Positions 1 through 12,699 of a stretch of 64,000 nt of DNA are shown piece by piece. The stretch comes from Clavelina lepadiformis. Lineage: Eukaryota > Chordata > Ascidiacea > Aplousobranchia > Clavelinidae. The translations under genes were made by a program, and so were the position numbers. The notes beneath the pieces were generated by a model. The model did no database searches, was not told the origin of the DNA, and saw only the letters and a program-made list of their open reading frames with translations. The stretch spans positions 12,631,856 to 12,695,855 of the forward strand of contig NC_135246.1 in assembly GCF_947623445.1 (NCBI RefSeq), read 5' to 3'. Positions within the stretch are counted from its first letter, which is position 1; each line of letters begins with the position of its first letter.

Positions 1-1866
1 ATCAAAGCAGCTTCGAAGACTGGCTGCCTGACCTATTTCGATTTCGGCTGAGAGTGAAATAGTCACTTATTTTTTTTGCGGTCTATTCAATAAAATTAAA
101 GACACATTTAATTCGTGTGAATTATATGGTGGGGCTCTAGTGGACACCGATTCACTCAATACTAATAGTGTTTTGGAGTTTTCAAGAAATTTTCCATGTT
201 TATGAGGTTTAGCCACGCTACAAAACGCTGTTCAAATTTTTTTCAAGCTTGTTTGCTGACCTGGATGTCGTACATATTGGTTTGGTGGTTGTTGGTTTGG
301 TGGAGCTGCTTCGTATCCTGCTTCACCTTGTCGTGGAAACGCAGAAGAGATCGACCAATGGGCCTGGATCTAGAGATGAGTTCACTTTGAGAGATGTGCT
401 TTCATGTGATAGGGTAGAGAGCTGCAGCCAGTGCGCTCGGTCACACTGCTGTTCCTGATCTTGGTGCGCCACGTGACTCCTTAACTGCGTCGCAGACAGC
501 GCCTATTAAGGTGTCAAACACCTAAAACTAAGATCTCTATGAATTTGTTGGACGTCCTACGTAGGGCGTATATTTTATTTATTATAAATGTTTAGACCAA
601 TCAGAAGGCAGCATGGTTGGTGTTGTTTTCTAGCCTGGGAATTACCGTAGCAGTTGGCGTGCTTCAATATCCCAGCTCGCGTAAAGAATTTGGCTAAAAC
701 TAGCATGAAAGTAGCTAAAATTGGGTTTTTTAGACCAAAAATTCTAGTGTTAATTTTGGGCCTCTTAAAAGTTTGAACCATGGTTTTTTGATGGCATTTT
801 ATGGAATGGTAGTTCAAAGCATACTAAATTAACATTAAATTCACTGTATAATAAAACAAACAAAGATTTTATGGCATTTTTTGGTGTTTGACCTTAAAGC
901 GTTCAACTTTCTCTTCTGTCACGTAGCCTATGTAAGACTTCTCATTTACTAGGTTGTTTGCTTTCATTACGATTTTGTGGCAGATGCTGCGCATCGGTTG
1001 TTGGTGCTGATGACCATGACATGAGAACCTTTAGTTGTACACAAACGTTCGGGTCTAATGAGCACGATGGGCCGTCCTTGTTCTCGATACTTTTCTGGGT
1101 TAGTTGGATAGAGAAAATAAAGTCAATTGATGACCTGTTTCTATAAAGCCGCCTTATGATTCGGGATAAAAACTGTCTGCTAAGATTTATAAACGTTCAA
1201 ATTGTACACTGGCAATAACTTCGCCAACAACGCTCAGCAAAGATATCTCCACGGTTGTTACAATCTCCCTTACCAGCACTTTTTTGTTACGATATCTGCG
1301 TCTTTCATCCTTCCGTGTTCCAGCACTTGCACAGGACCGAGTAAACAAATGGAACGATGTGTTTGACACATTTCAAGGGATCAACCGGGATGCCGTCCAA
1401 ACAAGAAGCTTATCCAATAGCTGTTGTTGCCACTGCACTTTTCAGCTCCTCGAGAGTTTTCAATTGTTTAAGCTCGTGCATCAGTGGAAAACTTTGTGTT
1501 TTGCCCCCGGCATGTTTTTGTTTGCTCATTAATTTCCACTGTTCCATTTCATCACAGTGGTTATTTAAAAATTATTTGCAAAACAACGTCACACCTTTTG
1601 CTGATTTCTTCCTGCCGTGCTCAGACATTCGTCTGTTTCTCGATGCTCCGCCTACTCCCCTGTTAGAGATGTTAATGTGCAGTGGTGTTGCTATCGAGGT
1701 AGCGCTTTTAAGTTTTCTCTGGTCCAGTTAGTTTGAGGCTTTACGCAATCAACGACTAGTCCTTTTTTATTGGGCTCATACATGGATACATATTAGTTTG
1801 AGGGGAAAAGGCAGTGCTGGCAGCCAAGATAGGTTCATAGACATGTAGCTTACAGGCGTGCTAATT
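1..1866. other. Spacer without a supported gene
   Basis: Open frames of up to about 120 codons occur here, but none has flanking splice borders that link to another exon and none resembles a protein family I recognise. A stretch near 290-370 is open in several frames. I see no promoter, RNA gene or repeat that can be supported. Confidence 0.5.
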
Positions 1867-2031
1867 TTAGCCGACGTCTTCAATTAAGGTCGTGGCGGCA
1901 TCAGTAGAGACGGTGATCGGTGGATCCTCAGGAGCGGTGTCTAGTTTGCAAAAGGCCTTGATAATCCCAGCACTTAAGATTAAGGTCGGCTGGACGGGAT
2001 ATGTTTTGTACGGTGTCCATCTAATGGACGC
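1867..2031 (-). CDS. Possible terminal exon, family unknown
   Basis: On the minus strand an AATTTTAG acceptor is followed by 54 open codons and a TAA stop. The composition is protein-like, with an acidic, Thr- and Pro-rich end containing DTAPEDPPITVSTDAATT, and it stands out from the AT-rich surroundings. No upstream exon was found: the nearby minus-strand sequence is SINE and spacer. It could be the last exon of a gene, the remnant of a lost gene, or a chance frame. No function is assigned. Confidence 0.25.
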   Translation of the reverse strand, partial: ASIRWTPYKTYPVQPTLILSAGIIKAFCKLDTAPEDPPITVSTDAATTLIEDVG

Positions 2032-2189
2032 CTAAAATTTTCTATCACTAAATGGCGCCATAATAAATTTTACTGCATCTGATGCACTAGCTGGGTATCC
2101 CTCCTGGGTGTTGCTCATCCCTCCCCATTCTTGCAGGACCGTCGGTCCTACATCCTGTTTCGTGGTTTTTCACCTTCCTGTATTGCATT

Positions 2190-2272
2190 CTTTTCTACCA
2201 TGACCGGGGATCGAACCCGGAATCTCTAGCACCGAGTGCAGTGTCCAAGCACACGAGCTATGAAGTTGCACA
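2190..2272 (-). repeat. tRNA-derived SINE head, copy 1
   Basis: Read on the minus strand this holds a tRNA-like A box (TAGCTCGTGTGCTTGGACA) and, 3' of it, a strong B box (GGGTTCGATCCCCGG). The first arm does not pair into a full cloverleaf, so this is not a tRNA gene. A close relative lies about 590 bp downstream in the same orientation, which is expected of a SINE or of a local duplication. Confidence 0.55.
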
Positions 2273-2507
2273 CGTATATGATGTGGTGTAACAAATATAA
2301 CCAACGACGATGCATCAGTTGTTAAATTTTGAAAAGGGAAAGACACAGGTCATATGGCTCCACAGAGACCTGAACTCGGTAACTACACATGTTGGTTGGG
2401 TCATCCTGAGTTTAATTGTTCTAGAAGTATCTTCCTCGACTATACAGAAATTGAATTGACCTGAAACCGTTCATCAGTATCATAACACTGAGATAAAAGG
2501 ATAAGTG

Positions 2508-2582
2508 ACTCCAACGTGATTTGAACACGAAATCTTCTCATCTGGATTGAGACACCTTACTGCTGAGCCACGTAGTCGTCAT
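2508..2582 (-). repeat. Second tRNA-like segment
   Basis: The minus strand reads as an A-box-like TGGCTCAGCAGTAAGG followed by a B-box-like GTGTTCAAATCAC, spaced as in a tRNA. It is unlike its two neighbours and is probably the head of another SINE family or part of a composite element. Folding is imperfect and no amino acid identity is proposed. Confidence 0.35.
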
Positions 2583-2779
2583 GTTGACAAACGTTGTAAC
2601 AAGATAAATGATGACGCATTATGTCGTGATGTCAGAAAGCTAAGTTTATATGATCATGTTAAATACATATTTTCACTTTGCTGACTCAGTTCCAGTTTCG
2701 AAGATTACTATCAGTCGGAATTACGTTACACTTGTGACCGTGGACCTTACGTTTTATTCACGCATGAGTGGCTTACGAG

Positions 2780-2860
2780 CTTTTCTACCATGGCCGGGGA
2801 TCGAACCTGGAACCTCTAGCACCGAGTGCAGTGTCGAGTCACACGAGCTACGAATTAACT
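2780..2860 (-). repeat. tRNA-derived SINE head, copy 2
   Basis: This is nearly the same as the segment at 2190-2272 and shares the TTTTCTACCATG lead, the GGGGATCGAACC box and the GCACCGAGTGCAGTGTC stretch. Differences are scattered single bases. The same orientation and 590-bp spacing fit either two SINE insertions or a duplicated composite unit. Confidence 0.55.
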
Positions 2861-3385
2861 CATGTAAACGATGTTGTGTAACAACGATGTTTTCGATAGA
2901 TATGTTTCCCAATTCGTTTTCTTTGATGCAAAAACCATTACTCACGAAGTGACGCGCAGTGTCACTGATGAAAGCTCGTTATCAATCAATCATCGGGCGG
3001 CTACGACTAATTTATTATTTATTTACTAGGTTTAAAACGTGCACGAATAATGGTATTATTTTGCGGACGATAGCGGGCAAGTTAAGTTGATGAGATGTTT
3101 GTTTCAGCAAAAATGCCAAATACCAGCAAATAATCATGGTCGAAAATCGAGCGATTTGCTACGAACTTTGTTGCTACCGCAACTAATCGATTTGTTATAT
3201 TTATATTGTTACAAAATTCTATATTAGAATTTTGATACATTATATTTTGTTATATCGAACCAATGATATTGTTTTGCGGCCACAAGTTCGGAAACACTTA
3301 ATCCGTACGAGTATTTTTACGAACTAATATATTATTTTATCATATTACAGTGACCGTCATTGGGTCTCCAGAACACAGGAAAAAA
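2861..3385. other. AT-rich spacer
   Basis: No coding exon is seen. Phrases such as ATATTGTTTTGCGG recur here and in the following tandem repeat, so the ancestral repeat may have extended upstream to about 3040. Confidence 0.4.
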
Positions 3386-3925
3386 TGGAAATGACCTTTA
3401 TCTTGTTTCCAATCACCAATCACCAATCAGCCGAATGTCGATTTCGATTACGGTTTTTAACAAGTGACAAGTGTTGCTTCGTTATGTATCATGTTGTTTG
3501 TTTCATTTATATTGCATTAGCATTGTGTATTTTGTGTATTTTATTAAAGAAATCAAGTTACCGTGAGGCTTTATTGGTTATGAGGATGGTCAACAAAACA
3601 GTGTTTCCCAGTGATTTACTTCCAACCAATTTATATTGTTTTGTGCGGAAATATTTGGAAATGACCTTTAACCTATTTCCAGTCACCAAACAGTCATGTG
3701 GCGAATTCGATTGCAGTTTGTTGACGATTTCCATTTTATTATGTTATTATTATTATTATTATTATTATGCATAGTTCATTATTTCTAGAATTATGTATAG
3801 AACTTCCGTATTTTGTATATTTTGCGTGTTTTATTGTACGAATTAAGTTACTGTGATCTTTTAACCGATGGTAATTAGGGTAGTCTACAAGATTAGCCAG
3901 AACCTGTAACCAATAAGAGCCGAGG
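3386..3925. repeat. Diverged tandem duplication, about 270 bp x 2
   Basis: Two head-to-tail units begin at 3386 and 3656 with TGGAAATGACCTTTA and stay alignable through the GTATTTTGTGTATTTTATT and CAAGTTACCGTGA regions. They differ at many sites and by a short (TAT)n expansion at 3743-3768 in the second unit. The open frames across them are by-products of the repeat. Confidence 0.55.
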
Positions 3926-6900
3926 ACCATCAGTCAGAAATTAAGTCCATTTAGAATCGAACATGTAAGGATTTGTGACGTAATATGCAGTGCGACGTGC
4001 AATGCAGTGATGTGATAAGTGATACGTTTACACAGCAACGGTATAAACATTGCAAAGATAATATAAAACACTTTCATAGAAAGTCATGTTGTCTTCGTTC
4101 CATTAGAGAAGCTTGAGCGTACGTCTTAGGCTCAGGATCAAAAGTCGACTTGTTTTGGCTGAAAAAAATATAGAACAAAATCTTGATTAAAAGTACGAAA
4201 CCATAGAATTAAAGCTGATGTATGCCTGCTATAGCATCAACGTTAAAAACTTGTAAAAAATCTAAACAATTAATGCTGGTAAAAGTTTAAAATTGACTGC
4301 GTTTGGTGATGTTACCAAAAAGTCGACTGCTCTTAGTTTTTGAAGCCGTGCCACCGCGTCAAGGTGGCAGTCGTCGGAACGGTTCTTTGGGAACGGAAAG
4401 AATCCCCCACTTCGCTACCGATGGGTGTAGAGAAGCGGGATAAAGACCGTTGTTACAAGCCAAATGTTGAATTCTACTTTTGTATATATTATTTATTTTA
4501 TACTGTTTTAGTATAAGATTTGGTACGTTACGATGCAATCTCCTTCTCTTAAAGCCAGGGGGAGTCCCCCCAACCGTTGACCATCGTTTCATTTCATATA
4601 ATTACCTGTAACCTGTAAATAACCGTCGCAATCGCGCAAAATGAAACAACGAGGTTGGGAAGACAAGCATTTGGGGACCCAAGAAGAAATTTTTTACATT
4701 TTTTCTATAGAGGAAAAGGCAAAAACAAAACAACTCATGACCCTACCTCATCTATGAAATGTTGGAGGGACCTAGTCGGTATCGCGCGGTGTGGTGTGTT
4801 GTGATAATTTTATACAAGGCTTCAAGAGAAGGTCGCGTTAGATGTTTTGGCCTATTGTTTTTGTTGTTTTAATTTTATTTGACTGAAAATGCAGTCAACA
4901 AGACCGAAGTGCAGTCACCCTAGGATTGTTTTACTCTAATACTTTACCTGATAGCCTGAAAAAAAGGAGTTAAAGCTAACGCCGGTAACTCAAACCGGCC
5001 ATACAGTATGTGAATTATTTTTTTGAGGTTGTGTTTGTTTTAGGTTGTGTTGCGCGCGAAGGCACCGATCCGCTGCATTAGGTTGGAGTGCCAGAATAAA
5101 GGAGAGTATAGAGTCTTATGCCTAAGATTAGATACAGCATATATAAAAAATAGAAATATAACTGCACTGGAGTCGATGGACATAACGGGAATGAAACTAA
5201 ATAGAATTGTGTGGTTCCGAAAACTAAAATCCTAATTGTTTATGCGCAAGGCTGAAATAAAATAGTGCTGGATAACCTAAGCGAGCTACACCCTAGTAGC
5301 ACTATTTTATCTGGGGACCCAAAACAAACCTCATAAGCGTCGAATTGTTTGTCTGTGGCCTAATGCCCCGTCGGACCTACTTGTTTCATTCTGTGCCGTC
5401 ATCTAGGGGAGGCGCAAAATGTCGGAAGTCCCTACCCTATTCTACACGGCACTTTGTCCCCCTAGGATAAGGTTATGAGAATGCAGGCTAGTATAGGGGC
5501 GCGAAGGCAAAATGTTCATAATTTGGGCCGGGGACACTGGATCGCTTTGGGCTTGGCGAACCCAGTGCTGCATCGGGTCCTGCACTCTCCCGACGATAAA
5601 ACACAGTCAAAACACAACAATATAAGACAGAAGAACTCATTAACTATGAGAGAAATAAGACAAGCGATAAAACAATACACAACAACAATCCCATCAATTT
5701 TAAGAGATAGAGAAAGTCATTATGCCATCGACTCCAGCACCTGCACTATCTTATTGTATACAAGGTAATCCCAGTAAATTTGTTACTGGTTTTAGATAAC
5801 TGTCCTTTGGTTAAATTGCAAAACAGTTATATTGAAAAAATGTTTAAAAATTATGTTTGCAATAATGGTAAAATGTAAATGTAACAGGTATCAAAATAAG
5901 CAATAGTTAATCTGCTCCATATTATTATTGCTATTATGTTAACACCCTCAATTAATAGCAAAATTATTGTAACAAAAATATATCATTATAAACTATGCAA
6001 CATATAAAGGGCCTAAGCAAAAAAGATATTTGAAAATTCACCTCGGATCTTCCAAACTTTACTACTTTAGGTACATTTGGGATATACCCTACCTGGAAAA
6101 AAATTACCATCGCATTTGCGTTGACGCCCTCTACCGACGACAAAAATAATAGAAGGAAAGGAAGGAAGGAAGTAGAAAAACACACAAAAATACAAAAATA
6201 CGAAATGTCCCTGTCTTTCATAGAGGGGAATTTAATGAATTCTTATAGAAGTCATATTAGTCTGATAGCATAATGTCCCATTGGTATAAAATGTCCCTTT
6301 TTGCTGCACTACATGTTTAACATTTCTACACCAGGGGCGCAATGTGCGATGGTAATGCCGCCTGAACCGTAACCTACGATGCACTGGCGCGCCGGCAACT
6401 TGTCGTCGGAAGCTTCCTCTCTCTTCCGTGTTTGTCTTATCGCTACTTCTTCTCATCGTCCCTCGTTGGTTACCAGCGCGCTCCTAACATTATAATGCTC
6501 TGCGACTAAATATTGCTTTGGTTGGTTGGTTGATTGGTTGCTGGACTTCCATGACACCTTAAAAAGTAACAGAAGGGTCAACCCATGCTTACACAGCAAA
6601 GCCATCACCCATGACTAATAGCTTGACACCAGCAATTGATTAGTTTAATTCAGGAAACTAGTTGCTCAAACGAGACCTACAGATGGCGAGTTATAGCTGG
6701 GTTGAGGCTGCACCGCCAGTTCCTTGATACTGAACAAACGCTATCGAAGTTATTGAAGTAGAATTAAATGTTGGCAAAAAGTCTGAAACAATATTGTTAT
6801 TAATAGTTGACGATCGAATAAACTTGCTAAAACTTTGTAGCTTTTAATCGTAGATATGTGTGTAATAATTTTATTACTGTTTTGGTATAACCACCCATCA

Positions 6901-9188
6901 CTGAATTTTTGTAGGGTCTTGAAGCTTGTGTAAGACGTCACAATGTTTGGGAAACGTGAAAATGTTTGGTTTATATGAGAAACTATCAGGGAAATGACCT
7001 GCAAGAAATTAAAACCAGGAATGAAAATAAAATATCAACACCGATTCTCGGGAAAAGCGATATTTAACATTGTGAGAATTAGATACGGGTCCAAGAAAGA
7101 CATTACATTACCTCTTACTATGGGCGTAACCACTGTTAGTTACTGGTTGTATGGAAGTAGATGAAAATGACTAGAAGACTTGGAACTTCGAAATAGAACA
7201 TTCAGCTGATGGAGGAAATATCTTGGGAAACGAGTATGAAAACAGCAATAAAACAAACTCACCTGAGCTATAAATTATCGTAGCATGGTGACGACCCACA
7301 AAAGGGCGATGGAGAGGACACAATCATTATCAAACTTGGCTTCCAATGACATCATAATTGTATAGTTGGCAATTATTAAGGCCCTGGAACTTTTATTAAA
7401 TAGAAAAATTCCTAAAAATATTTTTAACATACCTTGCAAATTTTAATGCCGTCGTAGAATAGACGTCATGTTTACACGTCACCACTCGCGTCATCTGAAA
7501 AAGGTGAACTTTTGACAACGTGATGGTAATGTTAAATAAAGCTTAAAATACACCCCCAACACAATCTTACTGAACTGAACAAAGCCAACGCAGATTTCTA
7601 AGTTTTTATGCTGCCTACGTATACTGTAGTTCTGGTACAAATCTTGACATGTTCAGTTCACAGCAAGAAATGTGCAGATTTGCAGATTCCAGATCAGCTT
7701 TGGGGGAACAAATTGTCCTGAAACACCAGATGCCAGATATCTCGAGCTCAAATTTTAAACAGAATCCAGAGAAACTGAACATATTTAAACTGAAGGTCAC
7801 TGCATGGCCAGGACAAAATAAATCAATAAACTCCAACAAAAAAAATTCATAAAAAATCAAAAAAATCACCAATTTATAGGCTCCAAAAATACTCAACGCA
7901 AACTGTACAAACGCCAAAGCGCAGAAATGCAACAATGACCAAGACGCTAAAGTGCGCGCAGAGAGCAGTTGCAACAAAGCAGGAACAAAGGTTGACAACA
8001 AGAACATTGAAGTGTACAACAAAGGTCAAACAAATACAAAACTCAGCAACAAGCGCGAGCTGTGTTTCAGCATCAAACAAAATACAACTTGCAACCCTGA
8101 CCAAAACTCTATCGTTATTAAACAAGTCAGACAAACCGACCAACAAATATGGGCCTTAAACCAAGCAATGACGTTTCAATTCAGCATAGACAACCTGTTA
8201 CTTCAAACCAGTCACAAGGTCAAAAATATCTTACACTTGGTCTTTTTACTTACGACACCAAACTGAACTCTGCTTTTTTGTAAATCCATTGTAGGCCAAT
8301 TGTATCCATTGTATTGTAAATTCTAAACTACTCATAACCACCAACCAACCAGCCACCTCAACTACACGAGGTAAAAGAATGAAATTGTGGAACGAACACG
8401 CGCAGTGAAGATTCGACAAATCTCGCGTAAATTCCTCAGCTGATGAAATAAGCGCGAAACTTGCTTCAAGGTTAACTCGAAGCAAAAAGGTGCCAGATTC
8501 TTGCTAGAAAATTTGCGACAAGCTCTCCTATATTGCTTAACAATGCAACAGCCCTACACAATAATGTAGATTGTAGTTTATTGTTGTGAATTATGATTCA
8601 ACTGAAACGTTCGAAACTGGTTTGAGCCGAACAACAAAAGTGTTTCCGAGTTTTCAAAGTATTGAAATACTCTTGCTAACTTTAAATGAAAACCAATTTT
8701 GACAAATCATAAGTATCAGAATGACAGTGCTTATATACAGTACATCGTATTTGCTAAAGAAAATGTCCGCTAGACGATGAAGCGGAGCTGCACAAATGGC
8801 GCTGATTTATAAATGAGATAAAAGAATGACGGAGTAAAAGTTCCAGTTTTCGGGTTATTAGATTAAAATTAGCAGTTAACCCTTAAAAATTTTTTAAATA
8901 TTTTAGCTTTCGCCGAAGTCAAACCTGATGCTCTATCTTTGGCTGCTGCTTCATAATCATATCTGTTACGTCATTAACGATCAGACAATGTTTACAAATG
9001 TCATCATATTTACGCGTCTGAACACTTAAACTGAGTGTGATTATTTATTGTATTATTGTTTTGATTATTGCATATTTCATTCATTGCGGCAACAGATATT
9101 ACGTGAAAACCGAGTATCTATGTAAAATGGTGAAGTAAACTATCTCCATCAACGACAAAGTAAAAAACCACAGACAATTTTGATAAAT
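3926..9188. other. Gene-poor region, probable old repeats
   Basis: Several frames of 60-135 codons occur (for example near 5047-5235, 5475-5768, 6232-6456 and 7615-8160). They overlap on both strands, lack linked exons and match no family I recognise. GC-richer patches at 4340-4600 and 5040-5600 look like decayed repeat sequence, but I cannot name an element. No RNA gene or CRISPR-like array is present. Confidence 0.4.
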
Positions 9189-9194
9189 TTTATT
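9189..9194 (-). terminator. Polyadenylation signal of the carboxypeptidase gene
   Basis: AATAAA on the minus strand lies 30 nt beyond the TAA stop codon at 9224-9226, a normal distance for mRNA 3' end formation. Confidence 0.6.
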
Positions 9195-9223
9195 TGTTCT
9201 TTTACATCTATCGTTTGCTTTTA

Positions 9224-12200
9224 TTAGCATTGACCGTTGGCAACATAACTGGCAATCACTTTGAGGCCAGCGAAGGATTCCTCGGCTGTTGGTTGAATAA
9301 ATCTAAACCAGATAATAAACAGTTAAAGTACTGAAAAACTTACGCATGTAAGCTAATTTCTAAATCTCAGTAAATTTAATGTATTTTACAGCTTATTACA
9401 GATCGTCAGCTGTAGCCGTAAAGCAGAAAACATTTAAATTTTGTTTTGAGTTTAGTCTTAAACAAACCTCTCAGGCAAGGTAAATCCATAACGACCAGTA
9501 TCTCTCAACTCGGCTGCAAAAGCACACTTCACTCCGATTTCCTGGTACACATAGTCAGTTGTGCTTCCAGAAGCTTGGTCTAAAAATAATTTGAATGACA
9601 GCAAGTGTATCATTTGTACTTGATGTGTTTTGTTTTACTGCAAATTAATTCGGCTAGTATATAAATTTTATAACATACAGAGATTAAAAATTTATTTTCG
9701 TTGACAGTTAGTCACAGAGAGAGGAAAACACTCGAAGTATTGTTTGTTTAGGAATAAACCTTAGAAATAAGGAAGAACGATCTTATACGAGCAGGCAACA
9801 TCCATGCAGCGTTAGCCTCGTATGACTCTCGAGCAAATTTTTCATTTAGACAATTTAATCAGTTACTGTGGTTATGTGTTTGGGTTTAAGATGGAGAAAA
9901 CCGTCAAAAAATACTTTACATAAATACAAATGAAATATGAACGTTTTTTGCAAAGCGGTGGACTTTAACTCACATATTACTTCAGAAATCGGTCCGGATT
10001 GGTAAGTCATTCCATGTACAGCTTGGATTGCGCTCGCGCTCTCTGTCGCGACTGACCTCTGATCAAGGCAATTAAAGTCGATATAATTTCTATAAGCCAC
10101 AAAAGGAGTGTAGAGTATAGGGCTTTGGAAAGTATAATCTCACCAAAAAAGTGTCATCTGGACACGTTGAGTAAGAATAGGCATAAGGATACATCCAATA
10201 CTGGCTGTATGCATGCACATCAATGTAGCCTTTCAAATTGGGAATACTCCTTAAGTAATTTGCTTGTCCTTGTACTTCAACCTGAAACACATCACAACTT
10301 TACCATGACTTCACATAGTGATTGGGTAAGAATGATTTATCTCACCTCAGACATTGCAGAAGGACCATAATAGGCGTCATTGCACGATGAACTGCTGGCA
10401 CCTGGGCCTAGAGAATAAAAGTTTCAGATAATCGAAAGCAAATGGGATAGAAAAATTTGAAAACATGGCACGAAAACACACGCACTCATTAAGTGTGTAA
10501 ACATACTGTATAATGTGTTCCTGTACACTTGATACGACGACATATTTAAATATCAATATAATTTCACATACCACTCCAGTTGATGTCCCAGTTCCTGTTT
10601 GGATCTACACCAACACATACTTTATTATTGTTACTTCTTGTTTTTCTCCACATACGATCCTATGAGAAAAACATCCTTTCAGTTATAATGACTACTAGTG
10701 GTTGAATTCACGATCCACACCTATTGTATCAATAAAGACATGGTTTTGGATGTTTTACTTACACCGCTCCAGGTGTATAGGTAGCCATCTGGGTTGGCAA
10801 CGGGTACCACGTAGAAATCAATATTTTGAAGTAGATTGTATTCATCAGAACCCGATGTAGCTTCTACTAGCTATTTACAAACAAATCTTGTAAGGATTAA
10901 GTCAAAACTGATCTACAGTTGTCACAGTTGGCTTTTTGCGCTCTATAAAAGTATCCACTCTCATGTTGCAACAACGGTTTTAGCATAAACTTACATATTT
11001 GACAGCGTACATGCAGCTAGCAGGGGCGACCCACTCACGAGCGTGAATTCCGCAATCGATGAAGAAGGCGGGTCTGTTGAAGCCTCCGGTGCTGATCTGT
11101 AACGTGCAAATGAGATTGACACGCTATTTTTTTTATTTGTACTATACATGTACAATAAAATAACACATGAGTATTATCTCTATACCTTGGCATAAACCTT
11201 TAAGCATTCTTTATATGTTTACTTTGTATATATATATTTATTGCATACCTTAAGACCGTGGATTGTTTTACCTTCGTAGGTGCTACCGATATCAACTTTT
11301 GTTGCAGTGGAATAAGTACTAGCCATATCATCAATCCATCCGTTAATCTGTATTAATTACAATAATCTGATCAGGTTTAATTTATTAATAAAACCCATGG
11401 TCAAAAACGTGATGTTTCTTAGATGAAGGTGATTGCTTTAGAGATCACTGATGAGTAAGCATCAAAAAACGTGTTTTGAATTAACTTTTGCAATACAAAA
11501 ATAAGGTTGTATAGCCATACTTCATCCATAGTGTGGTAAACATTGTAATCAAATGTAGCCAAATTGAGTTGAAGAGCTCGGTCTGTGACTTGTTCGTCGA
11601 TAGATTTTTGGAGATCCTCAATAAAAATCTCAAAATTCACTCTGCAAAAACAAATATAATTGTTAGATTAATTACATGTACCACATCTGAACGTTTTATC
11701 ATATCACTTTAGACAAATATAAACTAATTTTTCGTGTATGTTTAAATTTAAGCTTAAGTTATAAATATAACATAACATTCTTTCCTATATTCCTATTAAC
11801 TAGTTTGATTAATTACCTGTTACGCCTCAGGAAGACTTTAACACGTGGAAGATATTTCTTAGGAACGTGAATATCAACTGGTTTGTTGCCATATAGGTCA
11901 GTCCAGTAGTCGATCTATGCAAAATCACGAATATTGTTACTAGAAAATGCTGAACTAAAAAGATAACGTTTAATATGCTTCTTTACCGGAAAACTCTCCT
12001 CCAGAGTAGCAATTGCTTGGAAGTGGTGATCTTCAGTAGGATGAAGTCTCAAGACTTGATCCCTGAAAGCAGAAAATCGCCTTGAACAATTGCATTGAGA
12101 TTTTGCACAATTATGAAACAGTATTTGCCATTGCTTTTTTGTTAATGCGCTTTTTGATGATAAACAAAATATGAACTAAAAACTAAAGATACTATCTTGA

Positions 12201-12289
12201 AAGAAAGTTAAGATAATTGCTTACCCGTGAAAAAACCTCTTGGCCGCAGAAAGGGCGCAGAGTGCGAGAAGAACTACGAACAATTTCAT
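9224..12289 (-). CDS. Secreted zinc carboxypeptidase, A type (M14A)
   Basis: Removes C-terminal residues from peptides, probably in gut or extracellular fluid. Exons: 12225-12289, 11987-12062, 11817-11914, 11521-11641, 11249-11347, 10995-11096, 10763-10870, 10572-10659, 10346-10407, 10166 or 10144-10281, 9974-10089, 9468-9579, 9224-9302. The model gives about 413 residues, normal for a pro-carboxypeptidase. A signal peptide ([16 protein letters not shown]) and an activation propeptide of about 100 residues come first. Zinc ligands are in HAREW and in DVHAYSQ. Substrate-binding residues sit in RMWRKTRS and DPNRNW, the Tyr in IYQASG, and the catalytic Glu in [11 protein letters not shown]. The position equivalent to 255 is Thr, not Asp, which favours A-type rather than B-type specificity. 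The exon 10/11 junction keeps frame only with a GTGTCC donor at 10160-10165; the more canonical donor (exon edge 10144) would shift the frame. All other junctions are GT-AG and in phase. Confidence 0.92.
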
Positions 12290-12340
12290 CTTTCTGAAAC
12301 AAAAGATTACTGATCATAGACTTTTCTTCTGCTGCAGTTG

Positions 12341-12350
12341 CTTTATATAC
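12341..12350 (-). promoter_or_regulatory. TATA box of the carboxypeptidase gene
   Basis: The minus strand reads GTATATAAAG about 52 nt upstream of the start codon. A transcript starting some 25-30 nt later would have only a very short leader, and this leader ends in a splice-acceptor-like TTTTGTTTCAG just before AAAGATG. Confidence 0.5.
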
Positions 12351-12699
12351 GCTACTGTAAACTACTCGAGGTGTTAAATATAGCAACAAGATACACAACC
12401 AACGTATAAGTAGATCATATATTATTGTAACCGAAAACCTATTATACGTTATGTACCTCGTCACTTGTTAATGATTAGTTTTTTCCCACGCAACTGATAG
12501 CAATCCAGATGTTATTTTCCCTGACCTATAAAAGAAAAATAAAACACTGCAACGGTGATATATTATAGTGACTTTGCACATAATTTGTAGTATTTTGGCA
12601 TTAGCAAAAGTGCAAAAAATACTGGTGAATTGCATGCAGCGATGTTTAAGGCTCATGTGACATGAAAACTGTGCATGCTACCTCATCGTTATTTGTTGT

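Noticed and set aside
2190-2860. tRNA genes
   Set aside because: A and B boxes are present, but the acceptor and anticodon stems do not pair properly, and two near-copies lie close together, as expected of SINEs.
7615-8160. Several overlapping ORFs on both strands
   Set aside because: All are low-complexity, overlap each other and have no linked exons.
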